A DNA stretch of 64,000 bases from Tetraselmis striata (GCA_006384855.1 VCJN01003024.1:88536-152535), one strand, 5' to 3'. Positions 28,454-40,524 are shown, counted from the first letter of the stretch. Program-made: numbers and translations. The notes: generated from the sequence alone by a model not told the origin.

Positions 28454-30716
28454 TCGGCGCCGAGCCTTGGCGACCTCCCGCCCCGTCGCTTGAGTCGCTT
28501 GGCGCTGCTCCTCCAGCCAACAGCCCCGCCTTGGTCACTCGCGCTGTTGTGCGTGGGTTGTCAGGAGGCTTCACCCTAGCGCCTTGCTTGAGGGTAGCCA
28601 TGTTGATGGCATGCTCCATCTCTGCCTCCACGGCGGCAGCAGTTGAGCGGCGGAGCTCGTGCTGTGCGGCGCGCAGCTCTTGCGTGTTGACCGAATGATC
28701 TTCAACTGCTGCGCCGGCAGGGACGTCCTCCTCAATCGTTGCTGCACAAACATCTTGCAGCATATGTTGATGTCTGCGCTCATGCGCATAGGCGACAGCA
28801 CACCGGTTCATGACCGAAACCGATGTCGGCGCACAAACATTTCCGATGGCAATCACCATCTCCTCCTCAGAAAAGCCTAGCTCCTGCCGGGTGTAGAAGC
28901 CAGCATAGTCTCTATCGAGAAGGCACGCCTCACGCATGACGGCTGATGACGGACGGTATTGCGGCGGGTCCATGCCGACAACCTCCACCATTCCTGAGCC
29001 GGGCGCCCCCCCAGGTCGGAGGCGCTGCGTCCGCGTGTTGGGCGTGCTGACTGACTCGGGTGCATAAATCATGCGCCGACCGGCAACGTTAAGCCCCCCC
29101 AGCATTGTGCTTGGGCGTGTGGGCGTTGCCACTTGAGCGCGAAGCAGCCCACCGCTGCAACGCTCCATAATCTGCACGTAGGTCTCGCGCGGCGGCCGCT
29201 CAAACTCGTGTTGCACAGCCTGGTAGTAGTGCTGAGTGAAGGTGTTGGTCCACCACAAAGCAGAGCGAAGAGAGGCGTCTCCACATTTGTGGGCATGATG
29301 CGCGTTGGGCTCGCCAAAGACACGGGCCATGAAGTCGATGAACTCCTGCACCTCAGGGCTGCGCCGGCTCGGCGCAGCCGGTATCACGTTCTCGATAACG
29401 TATCCATACTGCGCGGGAGCAGCCCAGTACTCCTTGACGCCTCGGGCCTTGGCCAACATGCAGTTGAGCTCGCTCATCGCCTCTGCCAACGGGACTATCA
29501 CTCCAGTACGCGCACCACGTAGTCCATGCTGAGTGCCCATCGATGACACGTCCTGACAGGGCGGCTCAGCGCGTAGCTCGTCCAGCTCCGGCAGGTGCCT
29601 CAGGATGGCTGGTGCTGTGATGTGCTCCACGTCATGCTTCAACTCGTCGCTAAGAGCGAAGCACTTCTCGAACGCATTGCGAGGAAGTTGCACGGGCCAC
29701 CGCTGATGCATCCACTCAAGCTGTCGCAGCAGGCGCTGCCGATGAGCCACGCTCCGGAGCATACGATCCACGATTTGAATCAGCTCATAGTGGTACCCGT
29801 CGACGAGGTTGGTGAACAACACCGACAGCATGCCAGCGAACACGAAGAGCCCTTGCTTGGCGCGTCCCTCCTTGAATCCAGTCCGGTCGAGGTCGATGAT
29901 GTAGGTCAGCTCCGGCGTCGAATGCGGCACGGCGCGCACGAGCGCCAAACGCTCCAGTGTGTGGCCGCTCAATGGCAGCCGTCCGGCAGCTTGACGCTGC
30001 CTCCGGAGCTCCCTCCAGTATGGTATCTCGTCCTCATGTCCCCTCAACGGCATTGCAGTGCCATCCTCCAGCTCTTCATCGTCTGATGGGCAGTCCGGCT
30101 CCTGCAGATTGTCGGCGCTGAGCCTCTCCGCACGCAGGGCGTAACATGCGCCCGCGGCCGGTGGTTCGCTATCAAGCGTTGTTTCGACCTCCGGCTCCGT
30201 CTGTGTCATGATGGTGAGCTCCACATAGACATCGTCATCATCGTTGGAGTCCCCCATCAGGTCCGGCAGCTCCTCATAGACATCGTCATCATCGCTGGAG
30301 TCCTCCACCAGGTCCGGCAGCTCCTCATCGCTACCAGAGTCGGCGTCCATGGGACTGGCGCGCAGGGTGAAGCATGACGCAATGACGTTGGCAACATGGT
30401 CGGGCACTTCCTCTACCCAACAGGGCACAAAGTCCTCCTCGTCATCTGAGTCGGCTACAAGCTCCGGTAGCTCAGCGCCGTCGTCCCGCTGCTCCGGCTG
30501 TACTGTAGCGTCGGTGCCCACGTTGTCCGGTTGCAGCTCGATCCGGCTGTTGAAGGAGAATGAAGAGGTCAGGTTGGCTGCGGCATCGGGCTCCCCCCCC
30601 CTCCGCCCCCCCCCCCCCCCCCCAACTCCTGACGGCAGTCCGGGAGATGGGCCGTCCGATGCCAACACGGCCAGCGTTGCGTGCGGCAGCCTGCGCGGGA
30701 CTTGGAGCTTGGGCAT
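28440..30716 (-). CDS. extra ~758-aa acidic ORF between protease and RT
   Basis: Long intact frame of no family I recognise. The first in-frame ATG after the protease stop is at 30716, 11 nt downstream; the frame is open further upstream to an ATG at 30836 inside the protease ORF. The N-terminal part has a Gly run encoded by a C18 tract (30606-30623 on the plus strand). Then come acidic repeats (D-S-D-D-E-E-D, E-E-L-P-D-L-V-E-D-S-S-D-D-D-D and a second E-E-L-P-D-L-M-G-D-S-N-D-D-D-D, a 54-bp tandem repeat). The central 350 residues look globular and helical (F-V-F-A-G-M-L-S-V-L-F-T). The C-terminus is charged and Ala-rich. Its stop overlaps the RT ATG by 14 nt, suggesting coupled translation. 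Ty3 elements do not normally have an ORF here. Confidence 0.75.
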   Translation of the reverse strand: MPKLQVPRRLPHATLAVLASDGPSPGLPSGVGGGGGGRRGGEPDAAANLTSSFSFNSRIELQPDNVGTDATVQPEQRDDGAELPELVADSDDEEDFVPCWVEEVPDHVANVIASCFTLRASPMDADSGSDEELPDLVEDSSDDDDVYEELPDLMGDSNDDDDVYVELTIMTQTEPEVETTLDSEPPAAGACYALRAERLSADNLQEPDCPSDDEELEDGTAMPLRGHEDEIPYWRELRRQRQAAGRLPLSGHTLERLALVRAVPHSTPELTYIIDLDRTGFKEGRAKQGLFVFAGMLSVLFTNLVDGYHYELIQIVDRMLRSVAHRQRLLRQLEWMHQRWPVQLPRNAFEKCFALSDELKHDVEHITAPAILRHLPELDELRAEPPCQDVSSMGTQHGLRGARTGVIVPLAEAMSELNCMLAKARGVKEYWAAPAQYGYVIENVIPAAPSRRSPEVQEFIDFMARVFGEPNAHHAHKCGDASLRSALWWTNTFTQHYYQAVQHEFERPPRETYVQIMERCSGGLLRAQVATPTRPSTMLGGLNVAGRRMIYAPESVSTPNTRTQRLRPGGAPGSGMVEVVGMDPPQYRPSSAVMREACLLDRDYAGFYTRQELGFSEEEMVIAIGNVCAPTSVSVMNRCAVAYAHERRHQHMLQDVCAATIEEDVPAGAAVEDHSVNTQELRAAQHELRRSTAAAVEAEMEHAINMATLKQGARVKPPDNPRTTARVTKAGLLAGGAAPSDSSDGAGGRQGSAPSVGS

Positions 30717-30727
30717 GTTGTGATGCT

Positions 30728-31660
30728 TCAGCGGCACATCGACGTGGCGGCTGAGATCGTGGGATCTGGGCGGTATGAGGCAGTATGCCCCCCCACATCG
30801 GTGACCATGCCAAGGTGTGCCATGACGGATGTGCACAAGATGACATCCGGAAGATGACCGCCTTCAAGAATGGCGAACGATGGCCACTCAAACTTGCGCT
30901 CCCAATCAGTGTCCGGGTTGATCACGTAGGAGATGCGCCCCACAAGGCGCTGCATCTCCATCTTGCCGCCAATGCCTGGCATGGACATGGACTGCAGCGT
31001 GGCGTCCGCCTCGCCCGGCTTCGTGCGATCCACCACGCGACGCTGCACACCGCTGTAGTCGCAGCCGGTGTCTAACAAGGCCATCAGGATGCGCACGCCG
31101 CCAATGACGATGACGGTCAACTTGCAGTCCATGTAGAAAGCACTGTGGCGGTCATACTCCGGGTAGTCAGGGTATGCGCTGCGCTGCACCTCTCGCAACT
31201 GCTGAAGTTCCGAAGATGTCGCTGAGAGTTGGCGCCGAGACTCCAGAGGCTTGACGCCATGTTGCACCACGTCCACTGGATGAATGTTGGCTTGGGGCTC
31301 CGCCGCTGATGGCGAGGACAGTGGCGGGACACTGACGCGTGGGAGAGACAGACCATAGACGCTCTGCACGGCTGCGGCAAAGACGCGCGTCAAGTCGAGG
31401 TGCGTGTAGTCAACCCAGGTGAGCCGCGCTGTCGCCTCGAAGCGTCGGACGGCTTGCTGAAGCACCGTCTCCCATGCCACGGCCATGCGCTCACGAGTGT
31501 CAAGTCCTTCACGCAGTGCAGTGTCGCGTGCCTCCAACCACCTTGCAGCATGCTCGGGTGTCATGTCCGATACCACAGCAACGGGTAGACAAAGGAACTT
31601 GGCGTGTTGTAGCGCTGTGCGCAGATGCTGCAGGAGCTGCTGATTGCGGATGTCCAACAT
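30728..31660 (-). CDS. aspartic protease ORF of the LTR element
   Basis: 310 codons. Residues ~200-215 read I-L-M-A-L-L-D-T-G-C-D-Y-S-G-V, the retropepsin D-T-G active site, and near the C-terminus L-P-D-V-I-L-C-T-S-V-M-A-H-L-G is the usual second hydrophobic block. The first ~190 residues are probably a linker from gag. The ATG lies 54 nt past the gag stop in a different frame. The enzyme would cleave gag and pol products; it dimerises in other Ty3 elements. Confidence 0.85.
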   Translation of the reverse strand: MLDIRNQQLLQHLRTALQHAKFLCLPVAVVSDMTPEHAARWLEARDTALREGLDTRERMAVAWETVLQQAVRRFEATARLTWVDYTHLDLTRVFAAAVQSVYGLSLPRVSVPPLSSPSAAEPQANIHPVDVVQHGVKPLESRRQLSATSSELQQLREVQRSAYPDYPEYDRHSAFYMDCKLTVIVIGGVRILMALLDTGCDYSGVQRRVVDRTKPGEADATLQSMSMPGIGGKMEMQRLVGRISYVINPDTDWERKFEWPSFAILEGGHLPDVILCTSVMAHLGMVTDVGGHTASYRPDPTISAATSMCR

Positions 31661-31714
31661 GTCCGAGGTGATCGCTCCTCCTCCACGGCGGCCCTCGTAG
31701 GACGCAGGAGCCTC

Positions 31715-33573
31715 CTACTCGACTGCCGGCTCAAAGCCTTGGGGCCGTTGCTTGGTGAGTTGCTCGCGTTGGGCGTCCCATCCGGGCTGGCGCATGCGGA
31801 GTTCAGGGTTCCGCGCCGATCCTGGGGGCAGCACTGCCGGGCGTCCACGCGGTCTTGGTACAGTCAACTCCGGTGTCCGGTCAGCCCCCACAGTTTGCGC
31901 ACGCCCTGGAGCTCCAAAGAAGACTTCACGCAGCTCACGCACGGGCAGCTCCACACACGACGCTCCATGCAGCAAAGTGCCGTGATCGTCGGTGTCAACG
32001 CAATCCAGAAAGGGGTCCGGCACCTCCACGGCCAAGCGCATGGCACCCGTAGCACCATGGGCAGCTTGAGACTTCTCGAGGATGCGAGAGAACATGGCCT
32101 CCAGGTCTGCCATTGTTGATGATGTCGCTGCTCCGTCAACATGGGCGTCGTGTTGCCCAGTGAGCATGTGTCCGGCTTTCCTCGCCAAGTCCATCTCGAG
32201 CTTGGACAGTCCGGTCTCCACGCCCATAGTCCATCCGCGTTGCTGTCCATAGGCAAGGCGGCGCTCTCGCTCCCGCTGGTTGCGCTTCAGTCGTGCGATG
32301 AGCGTAGGGTCAGTGATTGGCTTGTCGCACTCAGTAAAGTTGTGAGCGCCGTCGCACCCAGCGTTCCAGCACGGTCCTTGTCCGCCTCCGGGTGCGCCTC
32401 CATCGCCGCGTCCACCGCCATGACCACCACGGACACCGCGGCCTGCGCCTCGGCCGCCTCCACGGCCGCCACGGCCACCAGCGGCGTCGTTGACGTACAT
32501 GGTTGAGCCGAACTTGTTGGCACACTCTCGGTAGTTGGCTCCGTGAAAGATGTCACGTCCACGCGCCTTTGTGCAAGCCTCGCACAACGGGCGGATCTGG
32601 TGGGTGTCCTTCACGACGACCAGTTGCGCTCGCACACGACGTCCGTTGACCATGGTCCATGTGATGACCGGCTCTTGAGTGTTGGTGCCGTGCTGCCGTC
32701 CTCCACCAGCTGCCGGCGCCGATGTTCCAGTTAGTTCCGCGAAGTGTTGGGCAGCCGTCAAGGCCTCCGCCATTCGAATCTCATCCTTCCTCACAATGTC
32801 CTCATAGCGCTCCACCTCCGCAGCTATCTCGTCCAAGCGGTCCTCATGAGACTGACGTAGAACAGCGATGTCCTTGAGCTGGTGGAAGCCAGCGTCGAGG
32901 GACTGCTTGAGCGCCGGAATAGAGCGCCACACAGAGGTCATGGCGTCGAACGCTTTCTGGTTGATCTTGTCCCACGTGAGGTCTGGTAGATGCGCCTTGA
33001 GCTCGCGAAGAGTCATCGCCAAGCTGGCAGGGGTCTCGCGGAAACCCTCACGGGTGTAGGCGTCGTACCTAGTGCGCATCTTCGGCGCCTCATTGAACTT
33101 GGTCTCAAAGAGCTCCACGTAGCGTCGATAATGGAATTAGTGAAAGGCGTCCGCATCCTCGCGCGATGGCACTCTAATGCGTCCGGATGCAGGGTCGAAG
33201 CGGAGAGTTTGTTGTTGATAGCGTAAAGTGTCCTTCTGCCATTGATCGATGCATGGTGACGGCGTTGATCTCGACGTACTCTTGAAGAAGCTGAAGGGAG
33301 TCTGCTGGGCTGAACACCCACTCCGGTCCGGTGCTCGCCCTCCGATGAACCAGCTCCGTCAGCCCTCGGGGCTGATCTTGGTGGCGCCTTGGTAAGCGCG
33401 TATGGCACCAACACGTTGGCGTTGAATGAACTGAACCACTCCGTCCATATTGAGGTAGCGCCGTCGAAGCGCTCATGGCGTGGTGTTGTCTCCTTGCGTA
33501 GACCACCAGCGATTGTCCGCGCGTCTTCTCGCTCCTCGTAGATGCGCTCCTCCGCTGCACTCAGGTCACCCAT
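31715..33573 (-). pseudogene. gag with RGG region and variant zinc knuckle, frameshifted N-terminus
   Basis: The N-terminal part starts at 33573 (M-G-D-L-S-A-A-E-E-R, then W-T-E-W-F-S-S-F-N) and drifts through the two other frames around 33170-33420. The main frame (33118-31715, 467 codons) gives a helical capsid-like region, then a Gly/Arg-rich RGG stretch (R-G-G-R-G-G-G-R-G-A) and a zinc-knuckle-like C-x4-C-x3-H-x4-C (C-W-N-A-G-C ... H ... C) in place of canonical C-x2-C-x4-H-x4-C. The C-terminal half is rich in charged and Pro residues. Role: particle assembly and RNA binding. At least two frameshifts would be needed to restore the N-terminus. Confidence 0.75.
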
Positions 33574-34177
33574 GATGTGATTGGGCGTGTAGTGCTGACT
33601 TCCAGGTGGCCGTCATCTTGATGGTGTTCCAGATCCTACGGCGCTGGGGTCTCCACCGCGCTGCGCCATGGCGTCACGGAGCGCTTGACGCAAGACGCGC
33701 TCCGGCTCCAATAAGGGTGCTGCCACAGGTGCTCCGGTACTCCTCGTGAAGCGTCGTCTGAGTTGGCGCGGGCTCTCTCCCTCTGACATGCGCCTTGCTC
33801 AGTGACCGCTCCCCCCCAATTGGCGCGCAGCAGTCTGGACTGAACAGGTTGATGAAGCGGTTGCCGACGAACGCGCTCCAGGCTGAGGTAACCACCACAC
33901 GCGGCTCCTCTCAGCTCGTTGCACGCGTTGTAGGTGTAGGCGATGCCTCCTACGCGCGCCTTGCACAGTGCTTTGCCAGCAATAGCGAAGAAGATCGGCG
34001 CCGATGAACGTTGCAATGTGATGACTTGCTCCCTCCACTTGTGAAGACGTGGCTGACTGCAGGAGGTGAGGGCGTCCCCTGAACAACCTCGAGGTCAGCG
34101 TCTAAGTGGGGGTATTGGGATGTGGGCGTTCAGGACTAAGACCACTTAGGACCAGCCACTCTTTGGCTTTCCAAACG
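33574..34177 (-). other. leader between 5' LTR and gag
   Basis: Contains scrambled short frames such as W-S-A-F-V-G-N-R-F-I-N-L-F but no continuous ORF. The last 20 bp before the LTR (34158-34177) are an exact inverted repeat of 34841-34860 within the LTR (CGTTTGGAAAGCCAAAGAGT). Confidence 0.6.
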
Positions 34178-35222
34178 ATCGCCTAACAGACTCTTAGGCA
34201 TGTGGTCTTATGTACCTGTCCTGGCCTCTAAGTCTAGGTCTAAGACTTGCTGACTCTTGGCCTCGGTTACTATGACTCCAGTAGAAGTACGTCTCACAGT
34301 GCCATCGGCCCTATTGGCCGGCACTACGCACGCATGCGAGTTGCTTGGTTACTCGGCGTGACAGAGGTGTACGTGTGTGTGGTCGATCGACGCGAAATAC
34401 GTCAACCTGTGCCGCTCGACATGCCTCTCGCGAATGGACTACGAGTGCCCGCACGCGCGCATATGCGTACGCGTACGGTATCACGACACGACTCGACGAC
34501 GACGCGCAGTACCGACTGCTCGCATATGACAACAAGCAAGCCAGTGCTGATCAGGCACGTTCGGTACGCTAATCGGTCGGTCGGTCGGTCGACAAGTCCA
34601 GGCAGTCGGTACGACGGGTTCACATGAGGTAAAAGCAAGACGGGCGTCACGACGCAAACAACACAGGCGTATAACCGCAACTCACCACCGTTGCTTGCTG
34701 CGCGATATCACTCGCAACTCGACAGCAGGTTGTACTGCCCTTGAAGGACAGCAATAGTCGAGGCACGTGCAGGTGTGATGTGCACAGAGCCGAAGTGTTT
34801 GTGGTGTAGTAGCGTGGTTACAAGATGGGTGGGGATGAGACGTTTGGAAAGCCAAAGAGTGGGCGGGCAGTGCGCCGACAGGATGCTAAAGCATCCCGCG
34901 GGCGCGCGAGCCGACTAAGCCCCTAGGCCTTCCCACGCGCTATTGGTCTGCACGGGCGCCGTGGTTGCCGGCATTTAGCCGTTGGTACGGGCCCTAGGTC
35001 TGTCGGTGGTTCTAGGTGTGAGAGCTGAGCGACAGACAGTTGGTCGTTGCGCCATGGGTGACTGCTTGCTTGGACATCAGGCATACACATACAACGCAGT
35101 ACTGCAAGTACTAAAATTGATACCCGTATGACAGGCGACGAGTACTCGCCGGTATGCCAAGTAAGCAAGTCCCCGTACGCGCGCATGCGTACGCTGAAAC
35201 GTTGTACCTGTACGCTGTGACA
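34178..35222 (-). repeat. LTR, right copy (5' LTR in element orientation)
   Basis: Pairs with 23687-24738. It has an 11-bp deletion near 34405 and a 6-bp duplication (CCTGTA) near 35205 relative to the left copy. The boundary at 35222 is approximate. Confidence 0.85.
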
Positions 35223-36151
35223 CAGGCCTAAAAAATCTGCCGGCGCGGAGTGCCGGCAGTTGTCCGCCTCCCACATGCATTTAAGATCATTGGGTCGAGC
35301 TGAGGCGGGGGCGGCGGGGTCAGTATCATTTTGGTACCGATGCAGCTACGGAGAACCCTGGGCACTGTAGGCGACGCTCCGTCGCATTCATGAAGCAAAT
35401 TGCCGAAGCATTATCCAAGACTAATTAAAGTCCAGTGACGGGGTTTCCAACGCTGTTGGATCGCCGTCTTGCTAAAACAACGCCATAAAAATACCCGGCA
35501 CTGACCGCGTCTAAAAAAACCCTAAACACCAAAAAATCCCTCCTGGTATCGCCGCGCCGCCCAAAGCACAGCATATTTTACTCGCGGATCCCTGCCATCT
35601 GAAACTGATGGGGTCGGAACTCGTCCCGGCACCTGCAGTCACTACTCGTACTGCGACTCCCAGACGCCACTCTGCCCTGGAACCAAGCTGGAACAGCGCA
35701 ACTTCGTCGTTGTGCGCAAGTGAGCACAGGAGTAACTATCACCCCTTCAAAACAGTAACGCAACCTTGCTAGCGCGCAGGGGGGGGGGGGGGGGGGGGGA
35801 GGAGGGGGGCTACCGTCGTCCTTGCATATGAATTTACCTTGCACATTCGGGCCGTCCCTGTGCGACTGTTGCAATGGTTGCTTTTTCGATGCCTGCTGTA
35901 ACTTCTCGCAGCCGCTTGTGCCGCCAGTGGACGCCAGCATCTCGGCATGTCTCACCAATGCGGGCATCGGCGTGCATATGGACGGCAACCTGTCATGGTG
36001 AGAGCGACCCCGCTCAGGCGCTTGGGACATATCCAGCGAAGCCATGCCAGTGCAGACATGCGGACAGTGAGAAGCCTAACCCCCCCCCCCCCCACCCCCC
36101 CCCACCCCCACCCACACACACACACCGCGCGCGCCACCCTAGCAGAATCAG
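35223..36151. other. spacer and possible 5' exons of the next gene
   Basis: Holds a poly-G tract (35779-35799). A plausible exon starts after CTTCTCGCAG at 35912 and reads P-L-V-P-P-V-D-A-S-I-S-A up to a donor at 35998 or 36067, but no phase agrees with the exon at 36152, so it was left out of the gene model. A poly-C run (36080-36093) sits 14 nt after the GTGAGA at 36067. Confidence 0.4.
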
Positions 36152-36628
36152 GAACGTTATGGTAGCCATGCGGTCGACCACATCGAGTCCTGCATGTCGC
36201 CAGCTGCAGAGGCCTCGCGGACTGATGCCTTCCACGAGGTGAGGAGGCTCCGCCCACCCTACGTGGCATCCAGCCCAGCCACGGCGGTACTGTACGAGTA
36301 TGTGGTTTCTGGTCTCCTCCTGGTGGATTTTCACGGTCCAAATTTCTCCCGACGACCGCAGGCTCGATACAGCACCCCATTCAAAGGTATGCAGACAAGC
36401 TCACACTTCAGCCATGGCACCGTTACTGGCAACTTGCAGATCAGCAGGCCAGGGTAAGCTCCCAGACATTTGTCTGGCGCCGCGCTAGGGCATACACGGG
36501 CACTCTCCCACTTGTCATGCGTGTGCGTGCTGGTACTATCGGGCAGGCCGCCCCTGGGGCGCCACGATCTGGACAACCGTTTCGAGATGGAGTACAACCA
36601 GCTGCTTGCTGGCCATGCGACCTTGTAC

Positions 36629-36659
<31 letters not shown>

Positions 36660-37415
36660 ACCACCCACCCTGCCTTTCCCATCATGGACAGCCCTCCCTA
36701 TACTCCATTGCCTGTGTGCGTCGCAAAGTCACCTCTCACATGATACACCCGGCCGCACGTATCACATGATAGCCGCAGGATGCGCAGTGTACCCAGCAAT
36801 GACACGATATTTAGCATGTAGCCACATTCACATCGTGTAACATGTATTCGGGTTGCAGAGAAAATATAATGAGCCGTGTTGTTGCATCATTTAGTAACAC
36901 GGTACTTGCGGTTTGTTCTGATACGTTTCCAGATGAACATTGCAACCTTTTGGCGAAGAGGGAGGGGTCGTCAGAACCATTCGTATGTAGCAAACCCGAG
37001 GGCCGGTTACGGTAAGCTGCTACGTTGGATCGCGTCGTTAACTTGGCTGGTTTGGCCATGTGGGTCCTGCCGGCGGGGGTTTTCGCGCACCAGGATGCAA
37101 GGTCCGACACCATCCAAGTACGAGCGAGAGAAGGGGAGCCTTAGCCCCGGCCTCATGCCAGCAGGGAACCCTGAGATCGACGATGCGTTTCTGGCGTCGC
37201 CGCTTGCAAAGCAGTACTCCACCAGGTGCGTCATGGTGCACAGGGCGGCCACAACCCCGCATGCCAGGTTCTGCGCGGGGCAGGGTGTCCACCGCTTTGC
37301 TCAGGCGGATCATCCCAACAAGCCACATGCGATGCCCCGCAGGAGCTACAGCCCCGCCATCGGGAAGCATGAACGCGAGCAGAGCGGCTTGAGCCCGGGA
37401 CTCGTCCCGTATTAG
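36152..37415 (+). CDS. unknown protein, 3' part of a multi-exon gene
   Basis: Four exons join in phase: 36152-36453, 36547-36628, 36933-37011 and 37102-37415 (777 nt, 258 codons plus stop); the 5' end is unresolved. Splice signals include CCAGG|GTAAGC, a donor followed at once by poly-C (36629), TTTCCAG|ATG, and a weaker AAG acceptor at 37101. The product is basic with many Pro, Arg, Tyr and Gly, without membrane segments. It ends in two related segments, K-Y-E-R-E-K-G-S-L-S-P-G-L-M-P and K-H-E-R-E-Q-S-G-L-S-P-G-L-V-P. No family recognised; the repeated short Pro/Tyr-rich motifs are reminiscent of ciliary microtubule-associated proteins, which is only a guess. TGTAA follows 158 nt after the stop. 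Confidence 0.6.
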
Positions 37416-37572
37416 GCCTGCCTCTTCATATCACTCCCGCCCCAGGGACGGTGGGCGGCGGATGGGAAACGGCGGTTGGCTCTGAACAAGTGCCGACCGC
37501 CAGATTGCCGCGAACAGCCATGTGAGGCCAGAAGCCACCGCACGTCACAGCTCCCACCCCCTCCCCACTGCT

Positions 37573-37577
37573 TGTAA
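37573..37577 (+). promoter_or_regulatory. TGTAA polyadenylation signal
   Basis: 158 nt beyond the stop at 37415. Confidence 0.45.
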
Positions 37578-38646
37578 GCACGGGTGTTTGCACTGAGTGC
37601 TTCCAGTGTCCGCGCGGCGAATCTCTTCGATGACGCTACAGGTAGCGGGCGTTGATGGACCCGATCCGGTAGAAATGGCATATGGGGTTTCTCCTCCACT
37701 CTCTCTCTCCCAAACTACCTCAATCTGGCATGGGGATCCCCCCCCCCCCCCGCCCCCTCCTCCTCCTCCACAGATTCATTCTACAGGTGACACGTCAGCA
37801 AACGTACCGCCACATATAACGTGCAAATCCCCCGCCCCAAGATACTGGACACGCTTCGGCATCTACTCCTAACTCGTCCTGGCGCATACCGGTCCGCAGT
37901 CGCTGTCACGTGATGCAGGCCGAAATTGATCGAAATATGCTGTCCGGTACGACCCATGATTATCCAACTCAATTCTCAATTATACAACTCAAATTGTCGC
38001 CATCATGATGCGTATATATCTTTTGGGTTGCTCTTGACCTATACTGCAACACTATGCTCGCATGGGCCTGGAGCAACCCAATTGAGGACTTTCGAAGAAA
38101 CCGGCACAACTTGCACGGATGGGCTCCAATCCACAGCCCACGACCCGCAGCGCGCCTATCATGCATGGGCCGGGTTTATATCTCCCGGGGCATGGCAGCC
38201 ACATGTGGTTTGTGATTCCGCGGCTAGCGGGGCAGACGAGACCCACCTGCACTGGCGCACACACATGGCCGGGAACCTGGCATGTGCAGCAGCGGCCTGT
38301 ACATATATGTGCCGTTGCCAGGCATGTCTGCAGCTCGGGCTAGTTGCCACCTACCTCAAACCCATGGAAAGGTTCCGCTACCAGGCCCAGAGAACACATC
38401 ATAGGTGGGCCTGGCTGCAAGTGTGACAAGGACAGCAATGATACGGCGGAGCACAGGACGATAACCGAATGGCAGGCGCACACGACAGCAGCAGCAGCAG
38501 CAGCAGCCCGATGGCCTCGCAAATGAGCTTGATGCTGTGCTGGGGCATGCATGCGCGGGCGGCGGCGGGGCGCTCCGCCGGTCTGCGTGTCGGTTTTATG
38601 TGTGACGGTTGATACACAGCAGCTCGCCCTTGCCATCCCTCGCCCA
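37578..38646. other. spacer between convergent genes
   Basis: Poly-C tract at 37738-37750, a CAG-type run (38486-38508) and a 166-codon plus-strand frame (37926-38426) without recognisable features. I see no supported gene. Confidence 0.45.
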
Positions 38647-38651
38647 TTACA
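38647..38651 (-). promoter_or_regulatory. TGTAA polyadenylation signal (minus strand)
   Basis: TTACA on the plus strand, 250 nt beyond the stop of the ubiquitin-conjugating enzyme gene. Confidence 0.45.
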
Positions 38652-38900
38652 GGCGCTGCCACGCCATGCAGAGAGCTTGCGTATGATTCAAGGCACACTG
38701 CAGATTTGCCATGTTTGGTTTTTTGTTTTTTTTACGTTTTCGGTTGTTTGCCCGCCTTCTCGCCCGGGCACTGGCGCACACCTATCGGCGCAAACCGCAT
38801 CCATCGCATTGAGGTGCCTCAACGGCACGCTTAGCCACCCTCTGCCTTCCCGCTTGCCGAGCGTTGGCCTTGGCGTTGGCAGGGCCTGCGCTTGAGGGGG

Positions 38901-39924
<1,024 letters not shown>

Positions 39925-40471
39925 CTCGTCGCCCGACTACACGCACGGGGCCTGATGCTGGACACGGCTGGTCGAGGGGGTGCGAGCGGTGGGAAGACGG
40001 GCGGCGAGGTCAACCCGGTGGGCGTGGGCGCCTGCGCGGCTCGACGCAGCCCGCCCAAAGGGGCCCGCTTGCGAGCTGGGGCTACTCCGGGGGCTACTCC
40101 GCGCTCCCCTTGGGCCGTCCCGTCCGAGAGGCGCGAATGCGCTGCTGCCGCCTGCCTGGCAAGTAGCTGTCGCAGCAGCAGCGGTTGGCAGGGTCACTGT
40201 GACGCAACGCAGACGGACAGGAAAAAAATGGCGGAGGTCGCTGTGCTGGTTGTCGCTTTCTACAACGCGGTGTCCGCCCGCGGGGCGACCCACGTTCAGT
40301 GTTGCCTGCTTGTTTCAGCCGGCCGGTCGCCGGTGACAGGACAGTAGACCACCAATCAGGTAGTCTATTTATCGCAATAATCCAAGCGCGGCGTCTGAGT
40401 AGTACGGGTACCTGGTACCAATGGTGTACGGGTAGGGCTACTGCCTCCAGCATATATTATTAGTGTATATT
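39925..40471. other. 5' flank of the E2 gene
   Basis: GC-rich then AT-rich sequence without a supported gene. Confidence 0.45.
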
Positions 40472-40485
40472 ATTATTATGATTTT

Positions 40486-40524
40486 GGTGATTTCCGATAT
40501 CGCCTTCTGCTGCTAGCTCATGTA
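40486..40524 (+). mobile_element. 39-bp insertion with 14-bp flanking direct repeats
   Basis: GGTGATTTCCGATATCGCCT and the rest of the shared core are bracketed by a perfect 14-bp direct repeat, ATTATTATGATTTT, at 40472-40485 and 40525-40538. The same 39-bp unit is at 51256-51294. Confidence 0.7.

Larger units (their letters stand above)
23687..35222 (-). mobile_element. Ty3/gypsy-type LTR retrotransposon, near complete, minus strand
   Basis: Two ~1.05-kb direct repeats (23687-24738 and about 34178-35222) bracket, in minus-strand order, gag (33573-31715), protease (31660-30728), an extra ORF (30716-28440), RT-RNase H (28453-26222) and integrase (26194-24927). PR-RT-RH-IN order and integrase type fit Ty3/gypsy. 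By eye the LTRs differ by only about 15 substitutions and one 11-bp indel, so insertion was fairly recent. However gag and integrase carry frameshifts and the RT frame is closed by TGA before integrase. The spread of products over several reading frames differs from a single pol polyprotein. No primer-binding site was identified with confidence. Confidence 0.9.

Noticed and set aside
34158..34177. Primer-binding site (TGGAAAGCC on the minus strand next to the 5' LTR)
   Set aside because: It starts with TGG a few bases from the LTR edge but is an exact inverted copy of LTR-internal sequence, and I could not match it to a tRNA 3' end.
37926..38426. 166-codon plus-strand frame
   Set aside because: No family resemblance, Cys/His content looks random, and it lies in the space between two convergent genes with poly(A) signals.
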